Assembly (NCBI RefSeq): GCF_014646875.1
Contig: NZ_BMOC01000003.1
Coordinates: 181,320 to 245,319, forward strand
Length of the DNA stretch: 64,000 nucleotides
Source: Halobellus salinus
GTDB taxonomy: Archaea; Halobacteriota; Halobacteria; Halobacteriales; Haloferacaceae
Direction of reading: 5' to 3'
Shown one piece after another: positions 25,305 through 33,015 of the stretch. Both the position numbers and the translations under genes were made by a program. The notes beneath the pieces were generated by a model, which worked only from the letters and a program-made list of their open reading frames with translations, did not search any database and was not told where the DNA came from. Within the stretch, counting starts at the first letter, position 1, and the number at the start of each line of letters is the position of its first letter.

Positions 25305-26369
25305 TCACTCCGGCACCAGGATGGATTTCGAGGCGTTCCACTGGAGGTACGCCGTGTCGCCCTTCTCGATGCCGGTGGCTCTGAACGCGTCGACCGGCAT
25401 CTCCGCGACGTACTCGTCGTCGTCTCCAGGCTGCTTGCACTCGACTAACACGGTGTTTCCACGAACGAGGACGTTCTCGACCGCGACTGTGAGCCCGAGG
25501 TCCGCCGTCAGTTCGGTCCCAACGGCGGTGTCGTCGTACCGGACGACCAGGTACGCCGGCGTGTCGCGGCCGTCCTCGTACGGCACCGTCGTCGTCTGAT
25601 CGAAGGGTGCCGCGTGGACCTCGTAGCTGCCGTCGCGTTCGGTCGCGCCGTCGAGCTCGAACGTGTTCGCGTCGCCCATGAACTCCGCGATGAACTTGGT
25701 GTTGGGCGCCCGGTAGATGTCCTCGGGAGAGCCGGTTTGGATGATGTTCCCGTTCTCGAGGACGAACAGCTTGTCACTCATCAGAAGCGCCGACTCCAGC
25801 GAGTGGGTGACGTAGATGAACGTCATCCCCAACTCCTCGTTGAGATCCGCCAGCTCGCGCTGGAGCCGCTTCCGGAGGACGTAATCCAGCGACGCCAGCG
25901 GCTCGTCGAGCAGTAGAATGTCGGGTTCGTACGCGAGCGACCGCGCGAGGGCGACGCGCTGTTTCTGGCCGCCGGAGAGTTCCGTTGCCTGCTTGTCGGC
26001 GTGGATCTCGGGGTCGAGCCGGACCTGCCGAAGCAGTTCCTCGACGCGGTCGCCGACCTCCAGCCCGCTGTTCCGCATCGGGAACTCGATGTTCTCTCTG
26101 ACGGTCATGTGCGGGAACAGCGCCCACGACTGGAACACCAGACTCGTCGGCCGGTTCTGGGGTTCAGCGTCGGTGATGTCGACCCCGTCGAGTTCGATCC
26201 GTCCGTCGGTCGGCGCCTGATGCCCCGCGAGCATCCTGAGCAGTGTCGTCTTCCCGCACCCGCTGGGGCCGACGATGGTGGCGAACTCGCCGGTTTCGAT
26301 CCGGATATCCACGTCGTTGACCGCCACGAGCGCCCCATACTCCGCCCTGAGATTCGTTGATTGTAGCAT
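25305..26369 (-). CDS. potA: ABC transporter ATPase, PotA-like
   Basis: The protein is 354 aa from the ATG at 26369 (MLQSTNLRAEYG). Walker A is GPSGCGKT (residues 34-41), LSGGQ spans 131-135 and Walker B is LLLDEP (152-157), with DEPLASLDYVLR as the D-loop. A C-terminal TOBE-type regulatory region follows (residues about 255-350). It drives the importer; substrate class (polyamine-like) is inferred from the PotD-like partner. Frame upstream of 26369 is low-complexity and overlaps the PotD-like gene. Confidence 0.93.
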   Translation of the reverse strand: MLQSTNLRAEYGALVAVNDVDIRIETGEFATIVGPSGCGKTTLLRMLAGHQAPTDGRIELDGVDITDAEPQNRPTSLVFQSWALFPHMTVRENIEFPMRNSGLEVGDRVEELLRQVRLDPEIHADKQATELSGGQKQRVALARSLAYEPDILLLDEPLASLDYVLRKRLQRELADLNEELGMTFIYVTHSLESALLMSDKLFVLENGNIIQTGSPEDIYRAPNTKFIAEFMGDANTFELDGATERDGSYEVHAAPFDQTTTVPYEDGRDTPAYLVVRYDDTAVGTELTADLGLTVAVENVLVRGNTVLVECKQPGDDDEYVAEMPVDAFRATGIEKGDTAYLQWNASKSILVPE

Positions 26370-26397
26370 TTGAAGAAGGTCAGAACGTCCCGCGTGC

Positions 26398-27651
26398 TCA
26401 GATCCGCGACTTCGCTTCCCGCCAGATCGGCTCGAACTTGTCAAGGTCCGGCACCCCGGTGTAGAACACGGAGTTGTCGACGATGCCCGGGATGTCGTCG
26501 ATCCGGAGGACCTCCCGCTGCTCGTCGGTCGCCCCGTCGAGTGCGGTCTGGTGGGGGACGGCGTTGGTGCCGCCGGAGGTGGGCCACATGAGGTTCGTGG
26601 CGGTCTGTTCCCGCTGCATGTACGCCAGGTAGTTGTCGGAGACAGTGGGTTGATCACCCTTCAGCATACACGTCGTCTCCACCCAGATGACCGACCCCTC
26701 CTCGGGGACGTGGGCCTCGAAGTTGAGGTCGCCGCCGCGTCGGAGCGTGCCGTTGATCCAGCTGCCGGAGATGAACCCGATGTCGATCTCGCCGGATTTC
26801 ATGGCCTGGTTCATGGACGCGAAGTCCGGGAGCAGCGTCTTCGCGTTGTCGAACAGATCGAACGTCGCCTGCCGGACCTGTTCGATCTCCTCGTCGGTGT
26901 GCTCTTTGTACGGGTCGATGCCTTCCCGGAGCATAATGATCTGGATCCCCCAGAACATCAGGTCGTAGACGCCGACGTCGTACCCGTCCATCCACGCGGC
27001 GTCGTAGCTGCCGTAGTCCGACTCCGCGACGGTATCTTTGTTCACCACGAACGACGCCCACCCGAACCGCTGGGGGACGCCGTACATCGTTCCGTCGGTG
27101 TCGAAGGAGTAGTCGTCCTCGTTGAGGAACGCGAAGGCGTACCCTTCGTCTTTGGTGAACATGTCAATGTACTTGTCGAAGGTGTACGGCTTCCACTGCT
27201 CGTAGTTCAGCGGCCGGATGAGGCCGGCCTCCGCGAGGTCCGGAAGCCACGCCATGTCGAACGTCGCCTGGTGGAACTGCTCCCACTCCCCGGATTCAAG
27301 CCGGTTGAACGCCTTGGGGTTTGAGGTGAACAGATCCAGTTGGGTGTCGCACTCGAACTGATTCCGGAAGGGATCCTGGACGTTTGAGGCGTCGTAGCCC
27401 GTCCACGTCAGGTGATTGATGGTCTCGCCGGTCTCGTCGGTCTCGCCGGGTTCATACAGCGCCTCGTTCTCCGCGGCCGGGACTTCGGCGAGTTCCTGTT
27501 GGTACCAGGGTGCGTCGCCGCTGCTGCCCCCGCCGTCGCCGCTGCTACCCCCGCCGTCGCCGCCGGTACAACCCGCGATCGCGGCCAACCCGGCCGTCGC
27601 CGCCGCCCTCTTCGTGAACTCCCGCCGTGTGAACGGAATTTCTCGTGACAT
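26398..27651 (-). CDS. potD: Substrate-binding lipoprotein, PotD-like
   Basis: The protein is 417 aa from the ATG at 27651. It has a Tat signal (TRREFTKRAAATAG) with lipobox LAAIAGC, then a Gly/Asp/Ser-rich spacer (GGDGGGSSGDGGGSSGD). The mature domain is a type II periplasmic binding fold (CDTQLDLFTSNPKAFNRLESG, PQRFGWASFVVNKD). It is the first gene of the potDABC-like unit and captures the substrate outside the membrane. Distal ATGs at 27663 and 27747 exist but would push the Tat motif deeper. A TATA-like element lies near 27769-27776. Confidence 0.88.
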   Translation of the reverse strand: MSREIPFTRREFTKRAAATAGLAAIAGCTGGDGGGSSGDGGGSSGDAPWYQQELAEVPAAENEALYEPGETDETGETINHLTWTGYDASNVQDPFRNQFECDTQLDLFTSNPKAFNRLESGEWEQFHQATFDMAWLPDLAEAGLIRPLNYEQWKPYTFDKYIDMFTKDEGYAFAFLNEDDYSFDTDGTMYGVPQRFGWASFVVNKDTVAESDYGSYDAAWMDGYDVGVYDLMFWGIQIIMLREGIDPYKEHTDEEIEQVRQATFDLFDNAKTLLPDFASMNQAMKSGEIDIGFISGSWINGTLRRGGDLNFEAHVPEEGSVIWVETTCMLKGDQPTVSDNYLAYMQREQTATNLMWPTSGGTNAVPHQTALDGATDEQREVLRIDDIPGIVDNSVFYTGVPDLDKFEPIWREAKSRI

Positions 27652-27768
27652 TGTGGTCTCCATCCGTGACCCGCGTGTTGACGGCAGTCGTCCACGCAGC
27701 GGACACGATGGTGTGCCACAAAATCCCGAAGAGCGGGTCATTACCATTGTGCCGTCAACCGACGGTTG

Positions 27769-27776
27769 TTTATAAT
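27769..27776 (-). promoter_or_regulatory. TATA box of the potDABC-like operon
   Basis: The minus strand reads ATTATAAA, in an otherwise GC-rich area. Predicted transcription start is near 27742, giving a leader of about 90 nt before the ATG at 27651. Confidence 0.45.
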
Positions 27777-27962
27777 GGACCGGGTGTCCGGCCAGATATC
27801 AGTGTCCGTACGGACGTTATTTTGAGGTATTTTTTTCGGATTGTGATGGAATTTCGAGCGTTTGCTCCGACAACAGCCATTACACAACCGGATGGTGTCC
27901 GAACCGACTGTTCGGGATCGACACCCGTCGCCCGTGCGGTGCGGAGACGCGATGGAGGAGTG

Positions 27963-28042
27963 ATACTGTCGGCTATAATTACGTGAAGATTTTCGACACC
28001 CCGGGGTGTCGAAATACGTCACGCGACTATAGCCGACAGTAT
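27963..28042 (+). mobile_element. Palindromic MITE-like repeat, copy B
   Basis: The repeat is 80 bp with perfect 15-bp terminal inverted repeats (ATACTGTCGGCTATA / TATAGCCGACAGTAT) around a perfect 20-bp core palindrome at 27993-28012. It differs from copy C at a single position (ATT versus ACT at the inner edge of the left arm). Both flanks give TGA overlapping the ends, which may be a 3-bp target duplication or part of the element. Confidence 0.85.
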
Positions 28043-28062
28043 GAGGTCTGGACTCGAACCGC

Positions 28063-28281
28063 GTGCACCGGTGTGTTCGGGAACGAGCCCTCGAGGATGC
28101 CTCGGAAGCGTCGGGGGTCCGCGCGGACTGTCGGGTCGTCGACGTGGATGACCCGAATCGGGGCGATCAGACGGTGATCGAGTCGGTTCTTCGAGACAAC
28201 CGCGGTGTGATACGGCGGGTTGTGGGGGCATCAGGCGTGATACCTCGTATCGCACAAGCGTTATTCCCCCGGGCGGATTGA
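28063..28281 (+). CDS. Doubtful short ORF next to MITE copy B
   Basis: A GTG-initiated 72-aa frame reads [22 protein letters not shown] and ends 11 nt before cspA. The middle section is acidic and coding-like, but nothing in it is recognisable. The right end of the MITE supplies an in-frame TGA just upstream (28042-28044), so this could be the 3' remnant of a gene truncated by the element. It could equally be chance. Confidence 0.2.
   Translation: MHRCVRERALEDASEASGVRADCRVVDVDDPNRGDQTVIESVLRDNRGVIRRVVGASGVIPRIAQALFPRAD
28259..28268 (+). promoter_or_regulatory. TATA-like element for cspA
   Basis: CGTTATTCCC lies about 30 nt before the ATG at 28293. Confidence 0.4.
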
Positions 28282-28292
28282 GTACGACTGCA

Positions 28293-28487
28293 ATGGCAAA
28301 CGGCACGGTTGATTTCTTCAACGACACGGGCGGTTACGGTTTCATCGAGACAGAGGACGCTGACGAGGACGTGTTCTTCCACATGGAAGACATCGGCGGC
28401 CCCGACCTCGAAGAGGGACAGGAAGTGGAGTTCGACATCGAGCAGGCCGACAAGGGCCCGCGCGCGACGAACCTCCAGCGCCTGTAA
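28293..28487 (+). CDS. cspA: Cold-shock domain protein (CspA family)
   Basis: The protein is 64 aa. The nucleic-acid-binding strands are recognisable as [20 protein letters not shown] and [10 protein letters not shown]. The aromatic RNP positions are conserved. Haloarchaeal Csps bind single-stranded nucleic acid and act as RNA chaperones. The ATG at 28293 is preferred over the upstream start at 28278, as it matches the usual MANGTV N-terminus. Confidence 0.93.
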   Translation: MANGTVDFFNDTGGYGFIETEDADEDVFFHMEDIGGPDLEEGQEVEFDIEQADKGPRATNLQRL

Positions 28488-28646
28488 GTCGGACCCGACC
28501 GCATGGTCGATCCGACAGCACGCACCGAGCGACGACCGAATGTAGCCTTCTTTCACCTCTGTTGAGTCGAACCGCCCGGGTCGTGGGCGCCGGAACGCCT
28601 CTGCGACTGCCGACACGTTCTCGGGGGCGGCGGCCCAACAACCCGT

Positions 28647-29492
28647 ATGACCCGAGACGGAGCGGAGATGGAGTACGTCGAAGCCCACGGCGCGCGCGTG
28701 CCGGCAGTCGGGTTGGGGACGTGGCAGCTCACGGGCACGGAGTGTTACGAGACGGTGTCGACCGCGCTCGACCTCGGCTACCGCCACGTCGACACCGCAC
28801 AGCTGTACGACAACGAGCGGGAGGTGGGGCGGGCGATCACCGATTCCGCCGTCGACCGCGACGACGTGTTCCTCACGACCAAGGTCTCTCCCCGGAACGC
28901 GGGCCGCAACGCCCTGATCGACTCCACGGGCGAAAGCCTCGATCGTCTCGGTACCGAGTACGTCGACCTGTTGCTCCTCCACTGGCCGAACCCGCTCGTG
29001 TCGGTGGAGTCGACGATGGCCGCCGTAGACCACCTGGTCGAACAGGGAATGGTCTCTCACGCCGGCGTCAGCAATTTCCCGCGAGTGCTGCTCGACCGCG
29101 CCCGCGACGCCGCCGACACGCCGATCCTCACCAACCAGGTCCAGTTTCACCCCTACAAGCCACAGCGCGGAATGCTGAGCCACTGCCAGGGGGAAGGCCC
29201 GTTCCTGACCGCGTACAGCCCGCTGGCCCGCGGGACCGTTCTCGACGACGACACGGTCCAGCGGCTCGCTGGGGAGTACGACCGGACGCCCGCACAGATC
29301 GTGCTCCGGTGGGCGACCCAACACCGCGACGTCGCGGTGATTCCGAAGACCACCGACCCCGAGCACCTGAGGCAGAACCTCGCGCTGTTCGACTTCAAGC
29401 TCACCGGCCCGGAGGTTGAGGAGCTCACCAAGCCGTCGCTTCTCAAATCCGGGAGAGCGATGCTCGACGGCATGCTCGGCGAACTCCGGTGA
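28647..29492 (+). CDS. Aldo-keto reductase
   Basis: The protein is 281 aa. The catalytic tetrad is visible as the Asp in LGYRHVDTA, Tyr in QLYDNE, Lys in TTKVSP and His in LLLHWP. IPKTTDPEHLRQNL forms the cofactor loop near the C-terminus. It reduces an aldehyde or ketone with NAD(P)H; substrate unknown. An alternative ATG lies at 28668 (MEYVEAHG), preceded by GGAG, and may be the true start. Confidence 0.9.
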   Translation: MTRDGAEMEYVEAHGARVPAVGLGTWQLTGTECYETVSTALDLGYRHVDTAQLYDNEREVGRAITDSAVDRDDVFLTTKVSPRNAGRNALIDSTGESLDRLGTEYVDLLLLHWPNPLVSVESTMAAVDHLVEQGMVSHAGVSNFPRVLLDRARDAADTPILTNQVQFHPYKPQRGMLSHCQGEGPFLTAYSPLARGTVLDDDTVQRLAGEYDRTPAQIVLRWATQHRDVAVIPKTTDPEHLRQNLALFDFKLTGPEVEELTKPSLLKSGRAMLDGMLGELR

Positions 29493-29520
29493 GTAGCAGA
29501 ACCGACTCGCACCTGAGGTC

Positions 29521-29967
29521 GTGACCGGAGACAGCGATACCCGAGCCTCCGTCGGGACGACAACAGGCCACACCGGACGCCGCGCGCGTCGCGCCGCGGT
29601 CGCCTGGACGCTGGTGATTGTCGCCGCGTCGCTCGTCGATCCGGCCGCGATCCTGAAGCCACTCGGAGCGTCGCGAACGGCGGGCGCCGGCGGGACGGGG
29701 GGCGCGGCCGCGTTCGCGACCGCGCACCTGGTGGCGTACGGCGTTCTGGCGTGGCTGCTCGGCGATGGACTGGACCCGAATACCGACGGGTTCCGGGCCG
29801 TCGTCACGGCCATCGCCGTCGCAACGGCGGTTGGCGTCGGGGTCGAACTCCTTCAGGCCCCCGTCGCCGCCCGAACCGCGGGCGCGCCTGACGCCCTCGT
29901 CAACGCGGTCGGCGCAACGGTGGGTGCGGGGCTGCACGCAGCACTCGACGGTCGGCGACGGCGGTGA
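29521..29967 (+). CDS. VanZ-like family membrane protein
   Basis: The protein is 148 aa from a GTG. It has four hydrophobic segments: AAVAWTLVIVAASLVDP, FATAHLVAYGVLAWLLGDGL, VVTAIAVATAVGVGVELLQ and VNAVGATVGAGLHAAL. The GVELLQAP region and DALVNAVGA match the VanZ-like pattern. Function is unknown for archaeal members. The stop touches the first copy of a direct repeat upstream of nucS. Confidence 0.7.
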   Translation: MTGDSDTRASVGTTTGHTGRRARRAAVAWTLVIVAASLVDPAAILKPLGASRTAGAGGTGGAAAFATAHLVAYGVLAWLLGDGLDPNTDGFRAVVTAIAVATAVGVGVELLQAPVAARTAGAPDALVNAVGATVGAGLHAALDGRRRR

Positions 29968-30016
29968 TACCACAGCCGGGACGCGCGGGCAGCGGTACCA
30001 CAGCCGGGACGCGCGG
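29968..30016 (+). repeat. 21-bp direct repeat upstream of nucS
   Basis: TACCACAGCCGGGACGCGCGG occurs at 29968-29988 and again at 29996-30016, with a 7-bp spacer. The second copy abuts the nucS TATA box, so the pair could be an operator or simply a local duplication. Confidence 0.7.
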
Positions 30017-30024
30017 CTTTTATC
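30017..30024 (+). promoter_or_regulatory. TATA box for nucS
   Basis: CTTTTATC lies about 34 nt before the ATG at 30055, directly after the second direct-repeat copy. Confidence 0.5.
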
Positions 30025-30054
30025 CCGCGGGCCCCAACTCCCCGTCGATACCGG

Positions 30055-30801
30055 ATGTCGGTCACGACGCTTCACCGCCCGGCCCACCGGGACGCGCTGG
30101 CGCTGGTAGAGACCGCCTTTGAGGAGGGACGGATGGTGACGGCGTTCGGCCGGTGCACCGTCGACTACGACGGCCGCGCGTCGTCGGACCTCGGCCCCGG
30201 CGACCGACTCGTCGTCTGCAAGCCCGACGGCACGGTCCTGGTCCACACCGACGAGAACCGGAACCCGGTCAACTGGCAGCCGCCGGGGTGTACCCACCAC
30301 GCCGGCGTGCGCGACGGCCGGCTCCGGATCCGAAGCGTGCGGTCGTCGCCGTCTGAGCGCCTGGACGTCAGCTTCCGCCAACTCGAGCAAGTAACGGCCT
30401 ACGAGGTCGAAGACCGGAGCGATCTGACGCTGACGGGGAGCGAAGAGGACCTCCGAACCAGGATCCTCGACGATCCCTCGTCGGTGGAACCGGGCTTTCG
30501 CCCGACCGCGACCGAACGGGAAACCGCCGCCGGCCCGGTCGACATCTTCGGCGACGACGCCGACGGTCGGCCGATGGTGGTGGAGCTGAAGCGCCGGCGG
30601 GTCGGTCCCTCGGCCGCCGGCCAACTCCGCCGGTACGTCGAGGCCGTCGACGAGGAGTTCCCCGGCGAGGACGTCCGCGGAATCTTGGTGGCGCCGTCGG
30701 TCACCGACCGGGCCGCCGCACTCTTAACGGAGCAGGATCTGGAGTTCGTACCGCTGTCACCGCCGGACGGTGGCGAAGACGGGTCAGTGACCCACGACTG
30801 A
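30055..30801 (+). CDS. nucS: Endonuclease NucS (EndoMS)
   Basis: The protein is 248 aa. The N-terminal DNA-binding part holds DLGPGDRLVVCKPDGTVLVHTDENRNPVNWQPPG. The nuclease motif is PVDIF, then VVELKRRR, with D163, E177 and K179 as the likely metal and catalytic residues. Archaeal NucS cuts both strands at mismatches or branched DNA. The genome also encodes MutS and MutL homologues near 50-57 kb, which coexist with NucS in haloarchaea. The TGA stop lies inside the 10-bp target duplication of the IS4-family element that follows. Confidence 0.93.
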   Translation: MSVTTLHRPAHRDALALVETAFEEGRMVTAFGRCTVDYDGRASSDLGPGDRLVVCKPDGTVLVHTDENRNPVNWQPPGCTHHAGVRDGRLRIRSVRSSPSERLDVSFRQLEQVTAYEVEDRSDLTLTGSEEDLRTRILDDPSSVEPGFRPTATERETAAGPVDIFGDDADGRPMVVELKRRRVGPSAAGQLRRYVEAVDEEFPGEDVRGILVAPSVTDRAAALLTEQDLEFVPLSPPDGGEDGSVTHD

Positions 30802-30805
30802 AGCC
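30796..30805 (+). repeat. Left target-site duplication of the IS4-family element
   Basis: GACTGAAGCC, directly repeated at 32295-32304. A 10-bp duplication is usual for IS4-family insertions related to ISH8 or IS50. Confidence 0.88.
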
Positions 30806-30829
30806 CTGTCTCTTACGCATAACTCTCAG
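30806..30829 (+). repeat. Left terminal inverted repeat of the IS4-family element
   Basis: It begins CTGTCTCTTACGCATAACTC and matches the reverse complement of 32271-32294 at most positions, with the outer 11 bases perfect. Confidence 0.85.
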
Positions 30830-30852
30830 GAGTGCAGTTCGTATCCCTCTGC

Positions 30853-32241
30853 CTATGTCTGAAGTTTCTTGAGACCTTTCCACATCGTTTCCCAACCAGG
30901 CGGTGGATCAGAGCTCCGGTCAAGATAGCCACCGATCTTCGCAACCGCAATTGCGTACGCTTGAGCCTCATTATCGGTCAATTCTGGAAATTTTGTTTCC
31001 AGAATTGACCGCTCAGTCTCGCTCAGAAGAACATCAGGTGAGCAGTATGCGTCTCCCCGAGCAAGTTCCCGTAGCTCCAGCACCTTCCACGCAATCACCG
31101 AATAGACACTCAACAAAACCTCCATCCGTTCCCACGTTTCCAGCCGGCGTTCCTCGATCCGGCACCCTGTTTTCAACACCTTGTGCCAGTCTTCGATCGT
31201 CCATCGGGCGCAATAGGACTCTACCACACTCAGCGAGTCACTGAATTCAGCGACCGATTCAGTGGTGAGTAACACCCACTGAATCGGGTCGTCTTGCTCT
31301 CTCACTTCGTCGATCCGTACGACGTTTACTGCGACTGGTTCCGTGTGAGTTGGATCGTTCTGCGGAGGAAGAAGCTCGCACGATCCGGCTTTGACGGTGA
31401 CCTCAGCTTTTCGGGCTTTCCTTCCACTTCCTTGTTCGATCTCTATCGACGTGCGACCTTGTTCAGGGATCTCTTCACTCCAGTCAATCAGACGCCCGTC
31501 CGTTCCGGACGGCGTCTGAATACAGCGATTCTGATTCGCACGGACGATGAATCCAGCGTTAAGCTCGTCTGTCACTTCGCGGTAGAACGCAAATGCGTCA
31601 GCCCCTCGGTCGTGGATGAATATCGGCCGAATCCCTTCGGCAAGCCAGTTGCTGGCTTGCCTGTCTCCACGAATCCATTTTTTCTGTTCGCTCTCTAATT
31701 CGATTGGCTCACCTTTCCCATTCGCATCGTGTTTGATGCTGGCCTGTTGGTCCTCGATCAGCGACTACTGATCGATGACCCCGGTCATATGGTGCGTCTG
31801 TGGATCGACTCCGATCGTCGAGTGAATCTTGACGCCTTCGAGATCTGTTTTGGAGTTGCCGGTGTCACCGAGTCCTTCCTTGGACGGATGTCTCGGGAAC
31901 ACGAGCTCAGTCGTATCAGAGACGACCAGAAGGTCCTCGTTGTTACCGACGCGTGAGCGTTGTTCTCGCTTGTGTGCGGAGAGAATCTCGTCTGGGTCCA
32001 CACGCTCGTTATCACAGAATCGATACGTAGCCTTTGTGGAGGCCCAGTCTTCGCAGACATTCGGGATCGACTCGGCAGGTGCCCTGCCGAGCCGATCTCC
32101 GACTTGCACCAATCGGTTAGTGAGCCGTTCGTCACCAAACTCAGCAGACTGGAACTCCTTTCGAACCGTGCCAGAGACATCGGTCTGACACAGCTCTTCC
32201 TCGTCTAGATCTGTCCGCCGACTTCGTGAACCGCTCTGCAT
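30853..32241 (-). pseudogene. Tn5-like IS4-family transposase with an in-frame stop
   Basis: One reading frame of 462 codons plus stop is broken by TAG at 31765-31767 (codon 159, in DQ-stop-SLIEDQQ). This most simply comes from CAG to TAG. The N-terminal part matches the Tn5 DNA-binding domain (EFGDERLTNRLVQVGDRLG, WASTKATYRF). The DDE residues are D109 (VVSDTT), D211 (FIHDRGAD) and E350 (in Y-x2-R-x3-E-x6-K: YCARWTIEDWHKVLK). The two halves are in the same frame, so no frameshift is needed. The stop makes it probably inactive unless suppressed. Confidence 0.88.
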
Positions 32242-32270
32242 CTTGGTCTCTTTCTCGACGAACTACGGCG

Positions 32271-32294
32271 ATAGGAGTTGTGGGTAAGAGACAG
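32271..32294 (-). repeat. Right terminal inverted repeat of the IS4-family element
   Basis: Read on the minus strand it begins CTGTCTCTTACCCACAACTC and mirrors the left end. Confidence 0.85.
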
Positions 32295-32304
32295 GACTGA
32301 AGCC
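32295..32304 (+). repeat. Right target-site duplication of the IS4-family element
   Basis: GACTGAAGCC repeats the ten bases at 30796-30805. Confidence 0.88.
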
Positions 32305-32390
32305 GTGGGCTACCTCCTCGATTCCGTGTGAGACCGCGGTGGTACTGGACGGTCCACACCGGCGCGTCGGGGGGACGGACGCTTCGAAGC

Positions 32391-32400
32391 GCTTTTACGC
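32391..32400 (+). promoter_or_regulatory. TATA box for the L10e gene
   Basis: GCTTTTACGC is centred about 34 nt before the ATG at 32430. Confidence 0.45.
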
Positions 32401-32429
32401 CGAATATGCCTTGTGCTTCACAAGTAGCT

Positions 32430-32960
32430 ATGTCTGAAAAACCCGCCTCGATGTACCGGGAGCTCTCGAAGCCGTCGTACACACGACGCGATTACGTCAC
32501 GGGGATCCCCGGGTCGAAGATCGCACAGCACAACATGGGTAACCTCCAGACCGGGCCGCAGGACTACCCGGTCCAGATCAGCCTCAGCCTGGAGGAGGAG
32601 TGTCAGATCCGCCACGGGTCGCTCGAATCCGCGCGGCTGTCGGCGAATCGCGTCATGCTCAAGCAAGTGGGCCAGGAGAACTACAAGATGGTGCTCCGGA
32701 AGTTCCCCCACCAGATCCTCCGGGAGAACAAACAGGCGACTGGTGCGGGCGCGGACCGCGTCTCCGACGGCATGCGCCAGGCGTTCGGGAAGATCGTCGG
32801 GACCGCCGCGCGCGTCCAGAACGGCGAGCGGGTCTTCACGATCTACTGTGACCCCGAGGACGCCGACGTTGCGAAGGACGCGCTGCGCCGCGCGTACAAC
32901 AAGATGTCGCCGCCGTGCCGGGTCGACGTCGAGAAGGGCGAAAAGCTGCTGGTCTCGTAG
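32430..32960 (+). CDS. rpl10e: Ribosomal protein L16/L10e
   Basis: The protein is 176 aa, as usual for the archaeal L10e. Conserved stretches are [55 protein letters not shown] and [11 protein letters not shown]. It is a large-subunit protein near the peptidyl-transferase and A-site tRNA region. It begins about 125 bp after the IS4-family insertion. A TATA-like sequence lies at 32391-32400, so the insertion does not separate it from its promoter. Confidence 0.97.
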   Translation: MSEKPASMYRELSKPSYTRRDYVTGIPGSKIAQHNMGNLQTGPQDYPVQISLSLEEECQIRHGSLESARLSANRVMLKQVGQENYKMVLRKFPHQILRENKQATGAGADRVSDGMRQAFGKIVGTAARVQNGERVFTIYCDPEDADVAKDALRRAYNKMSPPCRVDVEKGEKLLVS

Positions 32961-33015
32961 GTCTGGGTCGCCCGCGACCCGCCCGCTTTTGTTCCGCCGC
33001 CTCCTGGTGTGAGTG

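Larger units (their letters stand above)
27652..28292. other. Gene-poor interval with potD promoter and MITE copy B
   Basis: The interval is AT-richer than its surroundings from about 27752 to 27962. It contains the potD TATA (27769-27776, minus strand), MITE copy B (27963-28042) and one doubtful short ORF (28063-28281). The rest shows no gene I can support. Confidence 0.65.
30806..32294 (-). mobile_element. IS4-family insertion sequence with Tn5/IS50-like ends
   Basis: The 1489-bp element is flanked by a 10-bp direct repeat and bounded by imperfect inverted repeats starting CTGTCTCTTAC. The outer ten bases equal those of the Tn5 mosaic end (CTGTCTCTTA), and the transposase has the Tn5-type N-terminal domain. 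The transposase gene is interrupted by one in-frame TAG. The insertion is within the small hairpin that overlaps the nucS stop. Confidence 0.88.

Noticed and set aside
31765..31767. TAG as pyrrolysine or a programmed readthrough in the transposase
   Set aside because: No pylT or pyl gene is visible in the window, and the adjacent CAG codon suggests a plain CAG to TAG change.
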